Assembly (NCBI GenBank): GCA_025504975.1
Contig: JANUWI010000016.1
Span: 434,001-498,000 of the forward strand
DNA length: 64,000 bases
Source: Plenodomus lindquistii
Taxonomy: Eukaryota > Ascomycota > Dothideomycetes > Pleosporales > Leptosphaeriaceae
Direction: 5' to 3'
Under the pieces are notes generated by a model, which was not told the DNA's origin, ran no database searches, and saw only the letters and a list, made by a program, of their open reading frames with translations. The translations under genes and the position numbers were made by a program. Below are positions 1 through 10,700 of the stretch, piece by piece; the first letter of the stretch is position 1, and every line of letters begins with the position of its first letter.

Positions 1-588
1 TTCGTTCCAGATGCAAGAACCATGTGCAAGGCTTCTCGACTTGAGGTCATGTAATTGCGTAGTCCATTATATCATGTCGACCCTGGACCACAGGACGTGT
101 CGATCTCGCGACATCACTTTGTTCCTGCATTCAACTTGGGCCAGCAATGAAGCTCAGCAGCTTATGCTGAACTCATACTCGAGCGAGCAGCGTATAACTT
201 GGCTAACATTTGGAGGATCAGCCTGAGATGAAGAGATCCGTGTGGATGTTCCGCGTCGACTGCATCAAGTACGATAAAGTTTTGAGTTTTTGACGTTATT
301 CAAGCATGCAGCGGCTGAGCTAGGCGGGCCTCTGAACGGAACGGTGGAAGTGGGTCTTACAGCTCACTAGCACGAGAAGCGTATGAACTCCGGCGGCATC
401 TTTATTTTAAGGTGCTCACGGTGTCTTTGCACGTCAGTTCGCACCCTAGAAGACATACGAGTGTCAAACTTACGTCTCCTTCATGCTGGCAGTGATTAAT
501 ACTTTTCTGCGTGGCCAGTCTTCAATGGTAATACTGACAGCGGTCCAGGTTTTGTTTGCCCGAAAAGCGCGACCGTTAAGCGAGCCAG
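1..588. other. Left-edge intergenic DNA, no gene recognised
   Basis: No convincing gene is visible. A 71-codon open frame at 11-226 has no recognisable motif and no clear partner exon. The stretch ends at the 8-bp target duplication of the transposon-like element that follows. Confidence 0.5.
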
Positions 589-1007
589 AATTTATAGGCA
601 ACGTCTAAACGGGTGGGTCATGAATATTTTCGGGTGGGTGTTTAAAACAGATACGCCGCGCGGTACTCACGCAACCTAGCTAGCTCTAGAGGTAGATATA
701 GTAACTCTACACTTCTCTTCTCTACACAATAAGTTTTCTTAAAAAAAAAAAGGGGGGGGGGGGGGCTCTACACGTGGTTATTAAGAAAAAATGTAGGTAG
801 AGAGGGGGGAGCAAAATCCGTAAACAGTAAGTACTGTATAAGTAAGCTACGTGTAAGCAGCGAGCGCTTAAGCGTACAGGATTTAGTGTTTGTAGGTTCC
901 ACGCTAGTGGCCATGCTGCTGTGTATCTTTTGTCCAGCAGGCGTGCTATCTAGAACGCCCACCCGAATATATTCATGACCCACCCGTTTAGACGTTGCCA
1001 ATTTATG
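589..1007. mobile_element. Non-autonomous DNA transposon (MITE-like) with 46-bp inverted ends and 8-bp target duplication
   Basis: The outer ends at 597-642 and 954-999 are inverted copies of each other over 46 positions with two mismatches; both begin GGCAACGTCTAAACGGGTGG read inwards. Immediately outside lie AATTTATA (589-596) and AATTTATG (1000-1007), an 8-bp direct repeat with one mismatch, as left by hAT- or P-type transposases. The 403-bp body has no transposase ORF, so it would need a transposase in trans. Inside is an A11 run followed directly by a G14 run (741-765). The superfamily is inferred from duplication length; the inverted ends are long for hAT. Confidence 0.75.
741..765. repeat. 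A11-G14 homopolymer junction
   Basis: Eleven A followed by fourteen G inside the transposon-like element. Such a tract is prone to replication slippage and to sequencing error, so its exact length should not be trusted. Confidence 0.8.
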
Positions 1008-1398
1008 TGGACATGGAGACACTTGTTTGCGTCCGATCATAGTCGGGCTAAGAGAGAAGGTCATCGTTGTCTTGCATGTTAGGTGGACCCGATGCCACAT
1101 ATGTGGCTTGGTGGCACTTCGCTGTCTATGACCAGCTGCTGTAGCCTGTCTTGCTGTTCCAAGACAGCTGGCACGCTGTGAAGGCGAACGCGCCTATAGA
1201 AGCATGGCGCAAACATCCGCGCATTTGCCAGCTTCCCTGGATCAAATCCTGAACTGTCAAAAAACAAAACCAGGTCAGCTCTTTCGCCTAACAATACTTC
1301 CTTGTTACAGCCAATAAGGTCAAAGGCTTATCTGAAAATTCGGTAGCGACGCGGGGCGACCACAAAACAACAACCAGAACGCATCCGCCATTCGCGCC
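1008..1398. other. Intergenic DNA, nothing recognised
   Basis: 391 bases between the transposon-like element and the small Cys/His ORF. Short open frames on the minus strand show no family motif. Confidence 0.5.
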
Positions 1399-1617
1399 AT
1401 GTGCACAATTACATGGATCCAGTTCCGCGAGTGTGGCCATGAAATAGCGGGGACCAAGCAAACAAGTCGTTGCAAGAGCAACATTGGTAACTGGGTGTTG
1501 TGGATATGTCCAGACTACAAAGAGATACCGCACATGGTTTCTGAAGCCTATCCAGGCGCATGTCTGGTGTGCCAGGCAGCGGCAATAGAGAGGGGAAAGC
1601 AATTTGGAAGGCGGTGA
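1399..1617 (+). CDS. Small Cys/His-rich hypothetical protein
   Basis: A 72-residue frame starting MCTITWIQFRECGH and ending in a basic tail. It has a CGH near the start, scattered single cysteines and a CLVC pair at about residues 56-59, a spacing that could bind zinc. It resembles in style the many short ascomycete proteins that open with 'MC..' and have CGH followed by late CxxC pairs; that likeness is from memory and the function is unknown. There is no signal peptide. The ORF is short, and an overlapping minus-strand frame of 104 codons exists, so it may be spurious. Confidence 0.35.
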   Translation: MCTITWIQFRECGHEIAGTKQTSRCKSNIGNWVLWICPDYKEIPHMVSEAYPGACLVCQAAAIERGKQFGRR

Positions 1618-2108
1618 ACACGTTGCTGGCGCTGTGTTCCAGTCATTTCCTTTCCCGGTTCATAATACGTTGCGCGCTTGTAATTGTACTCTGTAGGCAC
1701 AGTGGAAATGGCTGCTTTTGAGGATTATTCGAAGAGCAGCCAAGGGGAAGATGTAATTAGATGATGTAATGACTCATGTAGCCGCAATCGTGCTTACTAC
1801 CATACCTAACCGGCCGTTCCCGCACCGTTGCGGATGTGACTTTGAGCAACACCACAAGTTTCACCAGACAACGACAGTCAGCAGGCATCGCCCTTGACGT
1901 GAAAATGTACCACTCCTGGCCCATGAATGTCAGTCCTGATGCGCAGTCGTAGGTCGACCAGGTTGGGTAATGTGCACCTACCTCTCCACGAAACCACGGT
2001 GCCGCACCTGGCATTTCAGCCTCGCTGCATCTTGACCTTATGTAGATTGCATGTCCATAAGTAGCGGATCTGTGTCGTAGTGCGCTTCTCCACACGTTAT
2101 CGACCGTC
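1618..2108 (+). promoter_or_regulatory. Presumed upstream region of the HET gene
   Basis: 491 bases directly before the HET-domain start codon. No convincing ORF or known motif stands out; assignment as promoter is by position only. Confidence 0.35.
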
Positions 2109-4406
2109 ATGCCGGCAAAAGCTCCCTCAGATCTGTACCGCTCTCTTGAATATCCCGATTCTATCCGTCTTCTCGAGGTACATTCCCACACAGAAACAAA
2201 GGATTCTTTGCTCTCATGTACACTTCGAACCGAACGCCTCACAGACAACGAGTTGGATTACTATGCGCTCTCTTACACTTGGGGTGATCCTTTCTTCCGA
2301 TATCCATGGGATCGAAGTAAATCTAAGAGCTGGACCAGGGACGTTCCCATTCTATGTAACGACATAAAAATCAACATAACTTGCAACCTAGAAGCTGCGC
2401 TAAGAACACTGAAACAGCGATGCAAGGCAGTCCCCGGGTCACATGCACGCCCTCGACGCTTGTGGGTCGACTCGCTCTCCATCAATCAATCCGATGTGGA
2501 AGAGCGTAACTCACAGGTCAACATGATGGGCGAGATATATCGTAGAGCATCATGTGTGATCTCGTGGCTTGGTCCGGAAGACGATGACAGCAAAGTTGCG
2601 ATTCCGCTGATGCGGCGCCTGCTGTCTCTGCCGCAGGCTTACGACATGATCACGAATGAACCTTCTTACCTGCAGGGATCGCTTGTTCTAACTCCACGCC
2701 ACATACCGAGTAATGGTTCCGCATTAGCTATCATAGCCGATGCTTCGACGAGTTCACTTGTGGATGAGAACATGGACAGCGTCGATGCAGTGGAAACGGC
2801 GCACTACGGGTGTCTGGCTCGCTTCCTTGCCAGGCGTTATTTCTTTCGATGCTGGGTACTGCAGGAGATCATGTTCGCCAGAGAGCTACAAATGCTCTGC
2901 GGTACGCAAGAAGTTCAGCACTCGGATCTGAATCGGGTCGCCTCAGTCGTCTCATCTCTCAGAAGACTTCGCGCCAACGGACCGATCGCAGAGGAGCTGT
3001 CGCTTCCAATCCTTGGTCCTCGAAGCTTCGAACATGAGCAAGCCGTTAGAAAGCTATGGCACTACCGACACCAGTTAGTAGGGAGCACGCTTTCCGGTGT
3101 AGAGCCAAAGTCTCTCCCGTTCGCGAATCTGCTCGCACTTTCACGAATCTCAGGCTGCCAGGATCCAAAAGACAAGGTTTACTCACTCCTCGGTTTAGTC
3201 AACCGTAGTGCATTCAGGATGACCCCAGACTATGGCAAACCTGTGGCGGAAATCTACAGCTACGCGACGCGATACTGGATCAACGAGACGCGGTCTTTGA
3301 ATTGCCTAAGTTGGGTCTTAAACGAAACGTCCTTTCGTAAATCAGAGTTTCCAAGTTGGATCGGGGAGTTTGAGGATACCTTCCATCAAGAAGAGCTAGC
3401 TTTCACCACGTTGCCCTATAAAGCAACTCTGGATTCCCGCATTGCGCCTCTAATTCCTCTCGGCACCGAAGACTTCAGGACACTACCTGCACGGGGCTTG
3501 AGCATAGATTGCATAGCTGAGTTGGCGACGACCTTCGATTGCAGGGGCTTCACTACGGACTACCGAACTTGGAATCGCATCGTACTCCAGCTGCCCCTGA
3601 TATATCCATTTACGGGCCAAGCCCGAGGAGAGGTGTTGTTTAATACAGTAGTCGGCGATCAAGTGGAAGACGTACCCTTCAACAGCCTACGGGATAATCA
3701 AGACTTCAAAGCCAGGGTGCGCAAAAATAGTGCTTGGATATACATCCGTGAGCTACACAGATGGAGATGGTACACAGCAGATGGAAGTGATCCGGTTTCC
3801 TATGCTGAACGGGCTCTGGACCTACTACGAACCCTCGATGCCGTGGCTATAACAGACAACAGCGGCTTCGTGGCTTCGTGGCACGAGGTCCTTGAGACGG
3901 AAACGGAAACCTGTACCTGTAATGCGAGGCTCTCATACCTTTCATCCTCAGAGGACGTACAACAGTCCTCACCAGACCTAGCCTGTCCTTATGTCAAAGA
4001 TACAAAGCGCAGATTGGGAGGCAGTTTTCCTCACTCCGATGATGCTGCGCCGGACCTGTCTTCCTCGCCTAATTCTGTACCCGATGCGCACAATTGGAAG
4101 CGCGACTTTATCAGCGCTTCTGATCTCAAGTTGTATTCGCGTCTGCTAGCACGTACTGAGAAAGGCTATCTTGCTTTAGTACCAGCTGGCAGCAAAGTGG
4201 GTGATGCTGTCTGGTTGCTACAGGGTGCTCGAGTTCCGTTTGTCTTACGGAAAGCTGTGGACACCGAAGTACAGAGCGAACATATCCCTGATGATACAGA
4301 AAAGAGATGGACTGTCGTGGGTGATGCATACGTCCACGGAGTAATGCAGGGTGAGGTCTGGAAGAGTGTACAAGAGGAGCATTTGGAAGACATCAAGCTG
4401 GTGTGA
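2109..4406 (+). CDS. HET-domain (heterokaryon incompatibility) protein
   Basis: A single open frame of 765 residues. The HET domain occupies roughly residues 45-260: it opens with the hallmark YYALSYTWGD, continues with RLWVDSLSINQ and then EIYRRASCVISWLGPE, the three conserved blocks of the family. HET proteins trigger cell death when genetically different hyphae fuse; partners vary and cannot be told from sequence. The C-terminal 500 residues show no second domain I recognise. The intronless frame and intact motifs suggest a functional gene, unlike the decayed HET copy at about 18.3 kb. A second ATG in another frame at 2080 is a shadow. Confidence 0.9.
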   Translation: MPAKAPSDLYRSLEYPDSIRLLEVHSHTETKDSLLSCTLRTERLTDNELDYYALSYTWGDPFFRYPWDRSKSKSWTRDVPILCNDIKINITCNLEAALRTLKQRCKAVPGSHARPRRLWVDSLSINQSDVEERNSQVNMMGEIYRRASCVISWLGPEDDDSKVAIPLMRRLLSLPQAYDMITNEPSYLQGSLVLTPRHIPSNGSALAIIADASTSSLVDENMDSVDAVETAHYGCLARFLARRYFFRCWVLQEIMFARELQMLCGTQEVQHSDLNRVASVVSSLRRLRANGPIAEELSLPILGPRSFEHEQAVRKLWHYRHQLVGSTLSGVEPKSLPFANLLALSRISGCQDPKDKVYSLLGLVNRSAFRMTPDYGKPVAEIYSYATRYWINETRSLNCLSWVLNETSFRKSEFPSWIGEFEDTFHQEELAFTTLPYKATLDSRIAPLIPLGTEDFRTLPARGLSIDCIAELATTFDCRGFTTDYRTWNRIVLQLPLIYPFTGQARGEVLFNTVVGDQVEDVPFNSLRDNQDFKARVRKNSAWIYIRELHRWRWYTADGSDPVSYAERALDLLRTLDAVAITDNSGFVASWHEVLETETETCTCNARLSYLSSSEDVQQSSPDLACPYVKDTKRRLGGSFPHSDDAAPDLSSSPNSVPDAHNWKRDFISASDLKLYSRLLARTEKGYLALVPAGSKVGDAVWLLQGARVPFVLRKAVDTEVQSEHIPDDTEKRWTVVGDAYVHGVMQGEVWKSVQEEHLEDIKLV

Positions 4407-5372
4407 GAGGGTCCATGTCTGGGCCTTAGACCTCGCACATCATCACATCTCTCCAACGCCGGCGGAGCCATCTTAAAGCTTCAGCCCGCCATGATCACTC
4501 CAGTGTCTCAAGTCCTCGAACAGTAACCCTGCACATTCATCGTTGGCCTTCGGATATCTAACTCGAGACACCAGGAGAGCCCAAGATCACCACATTGATC
4601 CAGACCAACATCTCTCAGATCATGGAATCTGCATTCTCAATACCCTCCGCCCCCAGCCGCCACCGCCAGTAACCTCGGCATCAGCAATGCAGGTGAACTT
4701 TCCCTCTGCCGCACACTGATGGCACTACATGCACATTGGTGAAGCCCATGCCCACTGCATAACCCAAGAAAACGCCCACACTCCAAGCGACCCAGCAGTA
4801 TCCTTGTCCACCCTCTGGACGACCAAAACCCAAGAGGCCTGCGGCGACTCTAACCAACCACGGCACTGGAACACAGGAACAGCCGGGTGTGTAACGTTTG
4901 ATACGGGTGTTAGGGCGCGGGCAGAATATATATATGCTCAGATTGATTGTGGTCGGGGATGAGATGTGAAGGCTAAGGAGGAATGTAGGAACTAGAGGGA
5001 GAGACGTGTGTGAGGTTGTGTGGATTGGTATATATACGACATGTACTTCTTTAGTAGTAGAAGTGTGCTATTGTGAGCCTATTGGTGTCGATGTGGTATG
5101 GCCTGGAAAGTGCTCTTGATAGACTATGCAGGTTCTCAATAGTTCCCTCAGCTTGCGTTCGTGCTGTATAGCTACGACAACAATCTCTTATAACGACAGT
5201 ACATCCAACGCCAGCTCCTCTGCATACGAACTTGATAATCACGATTTCAGCAGTGTCAAAAAAGTCAAACTCATCTTCTAACCGTCTTCAATTCAATTCT
5301 ACGGTATCCAATCGCTAAAATGGGGTATATCATAAACACAGCAAACGTTCCGAAGAATACCTTTCCCGTCTC
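4407..5372. other. Convergent intergenic region between HET gene and CDT2
   Basis: 966 bases holding both 3' ends. Short open frames on both strands at 4681-4962 contain several Cys codons but have no start context or motif that I can defend. No repeat or RNA gene seen. Confidence 0.5.
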
Positions 5373-7418
5373 TTACTCGTCTTCATCATCGTACTTTTCG
5401 TCTACAGCAGCCCAGCCGCACTGCCACCTCTTTCCTTCTCCCTCACCACCGATTCTGAGATCCCGCGCCTCCCTCCCCTCTTTCCACCGTCGCACGCGGA
5501 AGTCATCGCTAACGCTGATTAGACTGCCATTGCGTGCCCACGACACGCTAGTCACCTCAGCATCGTGACCTCGCACAAGTGGTGTGCCATGCTCGTAGAT
5601 GGGAATACTATCTGGACAGCGCGTGTTCGTCGATGTTCGTAACAGTGATAGGCGTGATGATTTGCGGGGATTGATGTTGAAGTCTGGGAGATCATCTGCG
5701 TCATCGTCGTGGTGCTGTGGTTCGCGCTTGAGGAATGTCTCATCTGTTGCAAAGAGTACAGGGCAACCGTCTGTGCTGCCAACTGCTAACAACTCTGGCT
5801 GATCCCTCGCAGCCTTTCGTAAGGATGCTTTCACGTAGAATGATCCAGCGTGGAAGTTTTGATGTCGGAAGCCGTAGATGGGCCCGAGACCTTCTTGACC
5901 AACTTGACAATATTTCTGTTTTGATGATGATGTGGAGGATAACTCAGGGGCGACGCCGAGGATGAGGTGGCTGGTGGAGTAGGCATATACGGTGTTATCT
6001 TTGCTGAGGGCGTACAGTCGGGACGCATCGCCGTTCAGGGTGAGTGAATTGATGGCGAAGTGGCGGTGGCGGTGATGTGATTCAGGGTGTCGGGTAGTAG
6101 CAATGGGAATAGCCGGGCCACGTAGTGAGTACCGTCCTCGGATGTCCCAGAGCTTAACACAAGTTGACGCATCTGATGCAGTCAGGAGAAGGTGTTGGCG
6201 ACCTTCAGGGAGGAAGGAAAGCGCAGTGACTGAGATATCGTTGCGGCGATTGACACTTTCCGTTTTGCTGCTCGCCAGACTCCTCGTGACTGAGTTCGGG
6301 GTTCCACTTGTAGTTGCGACACTGTTGTCTGCATGTGCTGAAGCCAGTGTGCGGATGACACTGGCGTACGGTGCGTCGGCGCCCCAGGCGGAGTGTACAG
6401 ACCCCTGGCCACCCTTGCATCGCAAGTCCCAGACCTGCACAGCACCATCACGGCTAGAGGTAGCCACGATCTTGTCGTCGCCTGGCTGAAAACGGACCTG
6501 CTTGACTGAAGACTTGTGCTTTGCAAGCACAGAGAGAGTCTGTTGTGTACGAACGTCGACAATTTGTGCAGTCTGGTCGCCAGACCCTGCAGCGAGATAC
6601 ATGTCATCAGACGAGAATTGCACGTCCATGATGGCGTTAGAGTGGGCCTTCCAGGTGACGTGAGCCTTTGAGAAGTCGCCCTCCGAGTCGAGCAGGTGGA
6701 TGTATCCGTCCTCGTCTCCAATTGCAAGCATTGAGTTGGTGTTGCAGCTGGCCGTGCAGAACGGCGGCGCACCCTGGGGTAATTGATGCATGTCGTCTGC
6801 ACCACTGTAGAAGTCTGTCGCCTGCTCCTGCCATGATGTGCAATGGTCTCTCCGGAACCCTCTGCCGACACTCAGTATGCCACCAAATGATCGCTGCAGT
6901 GTCCTCGACGCTCCCCCTAGCGTTTTTACTCGTCGGATAGGGGCGGGATAGATGGCGGGCTCATCGAATGCTGGCGAGTCCTCGAGTATCGCGAATGTCT
7001 CGGGAGTGACGTAACGCGACCGTTTCGAGGGCGACGATTGTGCAGGCGACGTCTCGGGCGACAGGTAGGGGCCCTTCCTCTTGCGAGTACTAGACGAGGG
7101 CGTCTGCATGGGGTTTTCGATGTCGACGAAGTTGACCGTCTTCTTGGGCGTGGTCTTGTGCTTCTCATGGCTGCGGTTGAGGGCTGATCGTGTGATGTCC
7201 TGCAATTGGCGGCCAGAGCGCGACAGGTGGGTGCGCGACGAGCCATTCTTCGAGTTTCGCGGGGTGAAGAAGCGGGAAAAGCGTTTGGGCGTGATGGGCG
7301 GCGGCCGCTTCTGCTTTCTCGAGCAGGCAGCTGCGCTGGGTGCTGGCGGCGATGACGAAAAGATGTCGGGTGTGGGCTCTTGCAGCAGCATGCTTCGAGG
7401 GGCACATGGGGAAGACAT
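5373..7418 (-). CDS. CDT2: Cdt2-like WD40 substrate receptor of the CRL4 ubiquitin ligase
   Basis: 681 residues without introns. The first 190 or so are basic, Ser/Pro-rich and presumably disordered; a seven-bladed WD40 propeller follows from about residue 205 to the C-terminus. Two repeats end in DWD-box motifs, VQVWDLR and VKLWDIR, which bind DDB1 in CRL4 receptors. The order of repeats, with a long Ser-rich insertion before the VTALSFLPEG blade, fits Cdt2/DTL, which marks Cdt1 and other PCNA-bound proteins for destruction in S phase and after DNA damage. Residues 44-51 (PKRFSRFF) resemble a PCNA-binding PIP box lacking the usual first Gln. Divergent from RRP5. Another nuclear WD40 protein remains possible. 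Confidence 0.75.
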   Translation of the reverse strand: MSSPCAPRSMLLQEPTPDIFSSSPPAPSAAACSRKQKRPPPITPKRFSRFFTPRNSKNGSSRTHLSRSGRQLQDITRSALNRSHEKHKTTPKKTVNFVDIENPMQTPSSSTRKRKGPYLSPETSPAQSSPSKRSRYVTPETFAILEDSPAFDEPAIYPAPIRRVKTLGGASRTLQRSFGGILSVGRGFRRDHCTSWQEQATDFYSGADDMHQLPQGAPPFCTASCNTNSMLAIGDEDGYIHLLDSEGDFSKAHVTWKAHSNAIMDVQFSSDDMYLAAGSGDQTAQIVDVRTQQTLSVLAKHKSSVKQVRFQPGDDKIVATSSRDGAVQVWDLRCKGGQGSVHSAWGADAPYASVIRTLASAHADNSVATTSGTPNSVTRSLASSKTESVNRRNDISVTALSFLPEGRQHLLLTASDASTCVKLWDIRGRYSLRGPAIPIATTRHPESHHRHRHFAINSLTLNGDASRLYALSKDNTVYAYSTSHLILGVAPELSSTSSSKQKYCQVGQEGLGPIYGFRHQNFHAGSFYVKASLRKAARDQPELLAVGSTDGCPVLFATDETFLKREPQHHDDDADDLPDFNINPRKSSRLSLLRTSTNTRCPDSIPIYEHGTPLVRGHDAEVTSVSWARNGSLISVSDDFRVRRWKEGREARDLRIGGEGEGKRWQCGWAAVDEKYDDEDE

Positions 7419-7749
7419 GTTGCTGACAAAACATGTACAGTCTAGCAGAACAATGGAACGTCAAAGCAGCAGTGCATTCGAAATGGAAAACAGGCACACG
7501 ACAAGCAGTAGCAATGGAAGTAGGTGTGATGTGATATAGAGAGAGGCTGGCGCGGCGGTCCTAGCGCAATTCGCGGTCGCGCCTGCTTTCGCGCGCCGAC
7601 GTGTAAAGTAGCTTGCTTGGCTCGTGCCTCGTGCCTTCCCCGACCGGACCATCGGCCGCCGACTGAGCCCCAGTTTAATTTTCTCGAACTCTTGGCAGCA
7701 AAGGTCAACAGCTGCACGCTTCACCCACGCCCCAGTCCGACAAGCTATC
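7419..7749. promoter_or_regulatory. Shared promoter region of CDT2 and RRP5
   Basis: 331 bases between the start codons of two divergent genes, so both promoters must lie here or overlap the neighbouring gene. No specific factor site was assigned. Confidence 0.55.
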
Positions 7750-10700
7750 ATGGGCGCAGTCAAACGAAAGGCCGACCAGGCCAGTGCGCCCGCAAAGAAA
7801 GAGAAGGGTGCATCAGGCGACCGCTCCGCGAAGCGCCCCAAGCCCGACGCGACGACCGAGCAGCCTGCCGCGAAGCCAAAGGCAGATGCGCCCAAGAGCG
7901 TCTTCAAGGACGAAGAGAAGGCCTTTCCCAGGGGTGGCGCAAGTGTCTTGACGCCTCTAGAACACAAGCAGATCCAGATCAAGGCCAACCAAGATGTGCT
8001 ATTCGAACAGGCTGGGATCAAGCGCACCAGCGGCGGCGACGATGATTTCAGCGATATGGGATCAGAAGACGACAAGGAGGCTGCCCAGAAATCCGCAAAG
8101 AAGAAGACGTTCAAGAAGAGCAAGAAGTCACACGACGACGGCGACAAGGAGCCTACCATACGCGCTGAGGGTCTGAGCTACAAGGTGAGCATGAAAATGC
8201 CCCGACCTTCAAGCGTCGCTAACATTACCAGCGACTGACCCCTGGAACCATGGTTCTCGGTCTGGTTACCGATGTCACTCAGCAAGACATTGTGCTCGCG
8301 CTCCCAAACAACCTCGTCGGCTATGTTCCCCTCACTGCTATATCCGACAAGCTCAACGAACGCCTGGAGCAGCTCATGAAGGATGACACAGACAAGGAGG
8401 ACGGCAGCGATGTCGACGAGCAATTCGAGGATGTCGACCTCCAGGACATGTTCTCTGTCGGCCAGTACCTCAGGGCATGCATCACCTCCACAAACGAAGA
8501 GACTGTCAGAGCTAGGAAGAGGCTGGAGCTGTCGATCGACCCCAAGCTGGTCAACAAGGGCCTCACCAAGCGCAAGCTGCCTGTAAACAGCATGCTCCAG
8601 GCTTCAGTCCTCAGCAATGAAGACCACGGCTTGGTCATGGACCTGGGGTTGGGAGACAACAAAGTCAAGGGCTTCTTGCCAAAGGGCGAGCTGGGTCCCA
8701 AAGTCCAGCATGCGAAGGTCCAAGAAGGAGCGGTCTTCATGTGTCTGGTTACTGGCACCAACCCTGATGGCCGTATCGTCAAGCTCTCAGCTGATCACGC
8801 GAAAGCTGGAAACCTGACCAAAGGCAACACCCTGATCGATGCACCCACGATCGACGTCTTCCTGCCTGGAACTGCTGTCGACGTTCTGATCGCCGATTCC
8901 ACATCGAGCACCATTACTGGCAAGATCATGGGCCTCATCGACTGCACCGCTGATGCCTACCACTCTGGAGCCACCGAGAAGGGAGCCGACGTGTCTCAAA
9001 AGTACAAACTTGGCTCAAAGGTCAAGGGCCGTGTCCTTTTCACATGTCCCGACTCGGATCCAAGAAAAGTAGGTGTGTCTCTTCTCGACCATGTTGTGAC
9101 ACTCTCCACCCGTATGTCAGGCAAGCCAAAGGAACGCAAACCCCCCCTGGAACTATTACCAGTTTCTACCATCATCGACAGCGCAAAGGTCATCAAGGTT
9201 GCACCTGCGATCGGTGCCTTCTTTGACCTAGGTGTTCGAGATGTTGTAGGATTTGCGCATATTTCCAGACTTGCAGACGACAAGGTCGAAAATCTCTCAG
9301 AGGACTCCGGCGCTTTCAAACTGGAATCAACTCACAAGGCTCGCATCATCGGATACAACGACATCGATGGGCTTTTCCAGCTCTCCCTCGAGCAAAAGGT
9401 TCTTGATCAACCTTTCCTTCGCATCGAAGACATCAAAGCTGGTCAGGTAGTCAACGGCAAAGTGCACAAGCTGATCGCTGATAAGAAGGGCTCCACTGCT
9501 GTCCTCGTTCACCTTGCTGATGGCATCACGGGCCTGGTATCAGAACTGCATCTCGCAGATGTGCGCCTGCAGCATCCAGAACGCAAATTCCGAGAAGGCG
9601 TAGCTGTCAAAGCCAGAGTATTATACACCGAGCCTGCACGACACCAGATTCACCTCACGCTGAAGAAGAGTCTTGTTAACTCGGACGTGGATCCCTGGAC
9701 TGATTACAACAAGATCAAAGAAGGAGCCGCCGGTCCTGGTATCATAGCGAACGTGCGGCGAAACGGCGCAACAGTGCGCTTCTATGGAACAGTGAAGGCA
9801 TGGCTGCCAGTCGCAGAGATGAGCGAGGCCTTCATTGAGGATGCAACGAAGCACTTTTCTGCTGGTCAAGTAGTTAACGTTCGTGCTGTTTCAGTCAACT
9901 CCGAGGAGCGCCAACTACTCGTTTCTTGCAAGGATCCCGCCGCAATCGATACGAACAAAGAGGCAGCTTTCAACGCGCTCAACCCCGGCGCTATCACCAA
10001 GGGAACCGTGCTCGAGAAGACAGAGGAGACAGCCACTCTAGACCTCGGCAATGGTGTCAAAGGACTGCTTCGCATCGGTCACCTTACGGATGGCTCTGCG
10101 AAAAAAGACATCTCTACCATGAAGAAGATTCGCGTTGGTACTACACTGGATGATCTTGTTGTCCTCAACAAGCACATCAAATCGAAGACTGTCACAGTGT
10201 CCAACAAGCCCAGTTTGCGAAAGGATGCGCAGGCTTCGAAGCTAGCTATTAGTGTGGAAGACTTGCAGGCTGGCGAGATTGTGCATGGCTTCGTGCGTGG
10301 CATACTTCCTGACAAGGTCTTCATTGAGCTTGGCAACGGCATCAGTGGCCCCATCTTCAAGTCGCAATTGACTGAGGAGATGCTATCTGCCCCCAATTTT
10401 GGCCTCCGCAAGGACCAGTCTGTCGAAGTCCGCGTATCGCACGTCGACACTGCCAAAGGGTTCTTCTGGTTATCCATGAATCTCGAGACCGATGCGGATG
10501 AAGTGGCTACCAAAACATCTGAGAGTACCGGGCAAGCTCTCGAAGAGCCCGTCGATTCTACCATCACGTCCACTAACGACATCAAGTACGGTACCACTCT
10601 CAATGTCCGCGTCAGGTCAGTCAAGGGCACACAGATCAATGTCGAACTTGCAAAGAACGTGCAGGGACGCATCTCTGTCGCAGAGTTGTTCAACTCCTGG

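Noticed and set aside
4681..4962. Cys-containing small ORFs on both strands, possible secreted effector
   Set aside because: No signal peptide, no defensible start or splice pair, and the two strands are equally open.
6182..6871. 229-codon ORF inside CDT2
   Set aside because: Alternative frame on the coding strand of the WD40 gene; Ser/Thr/Arg-rich shadow translation.
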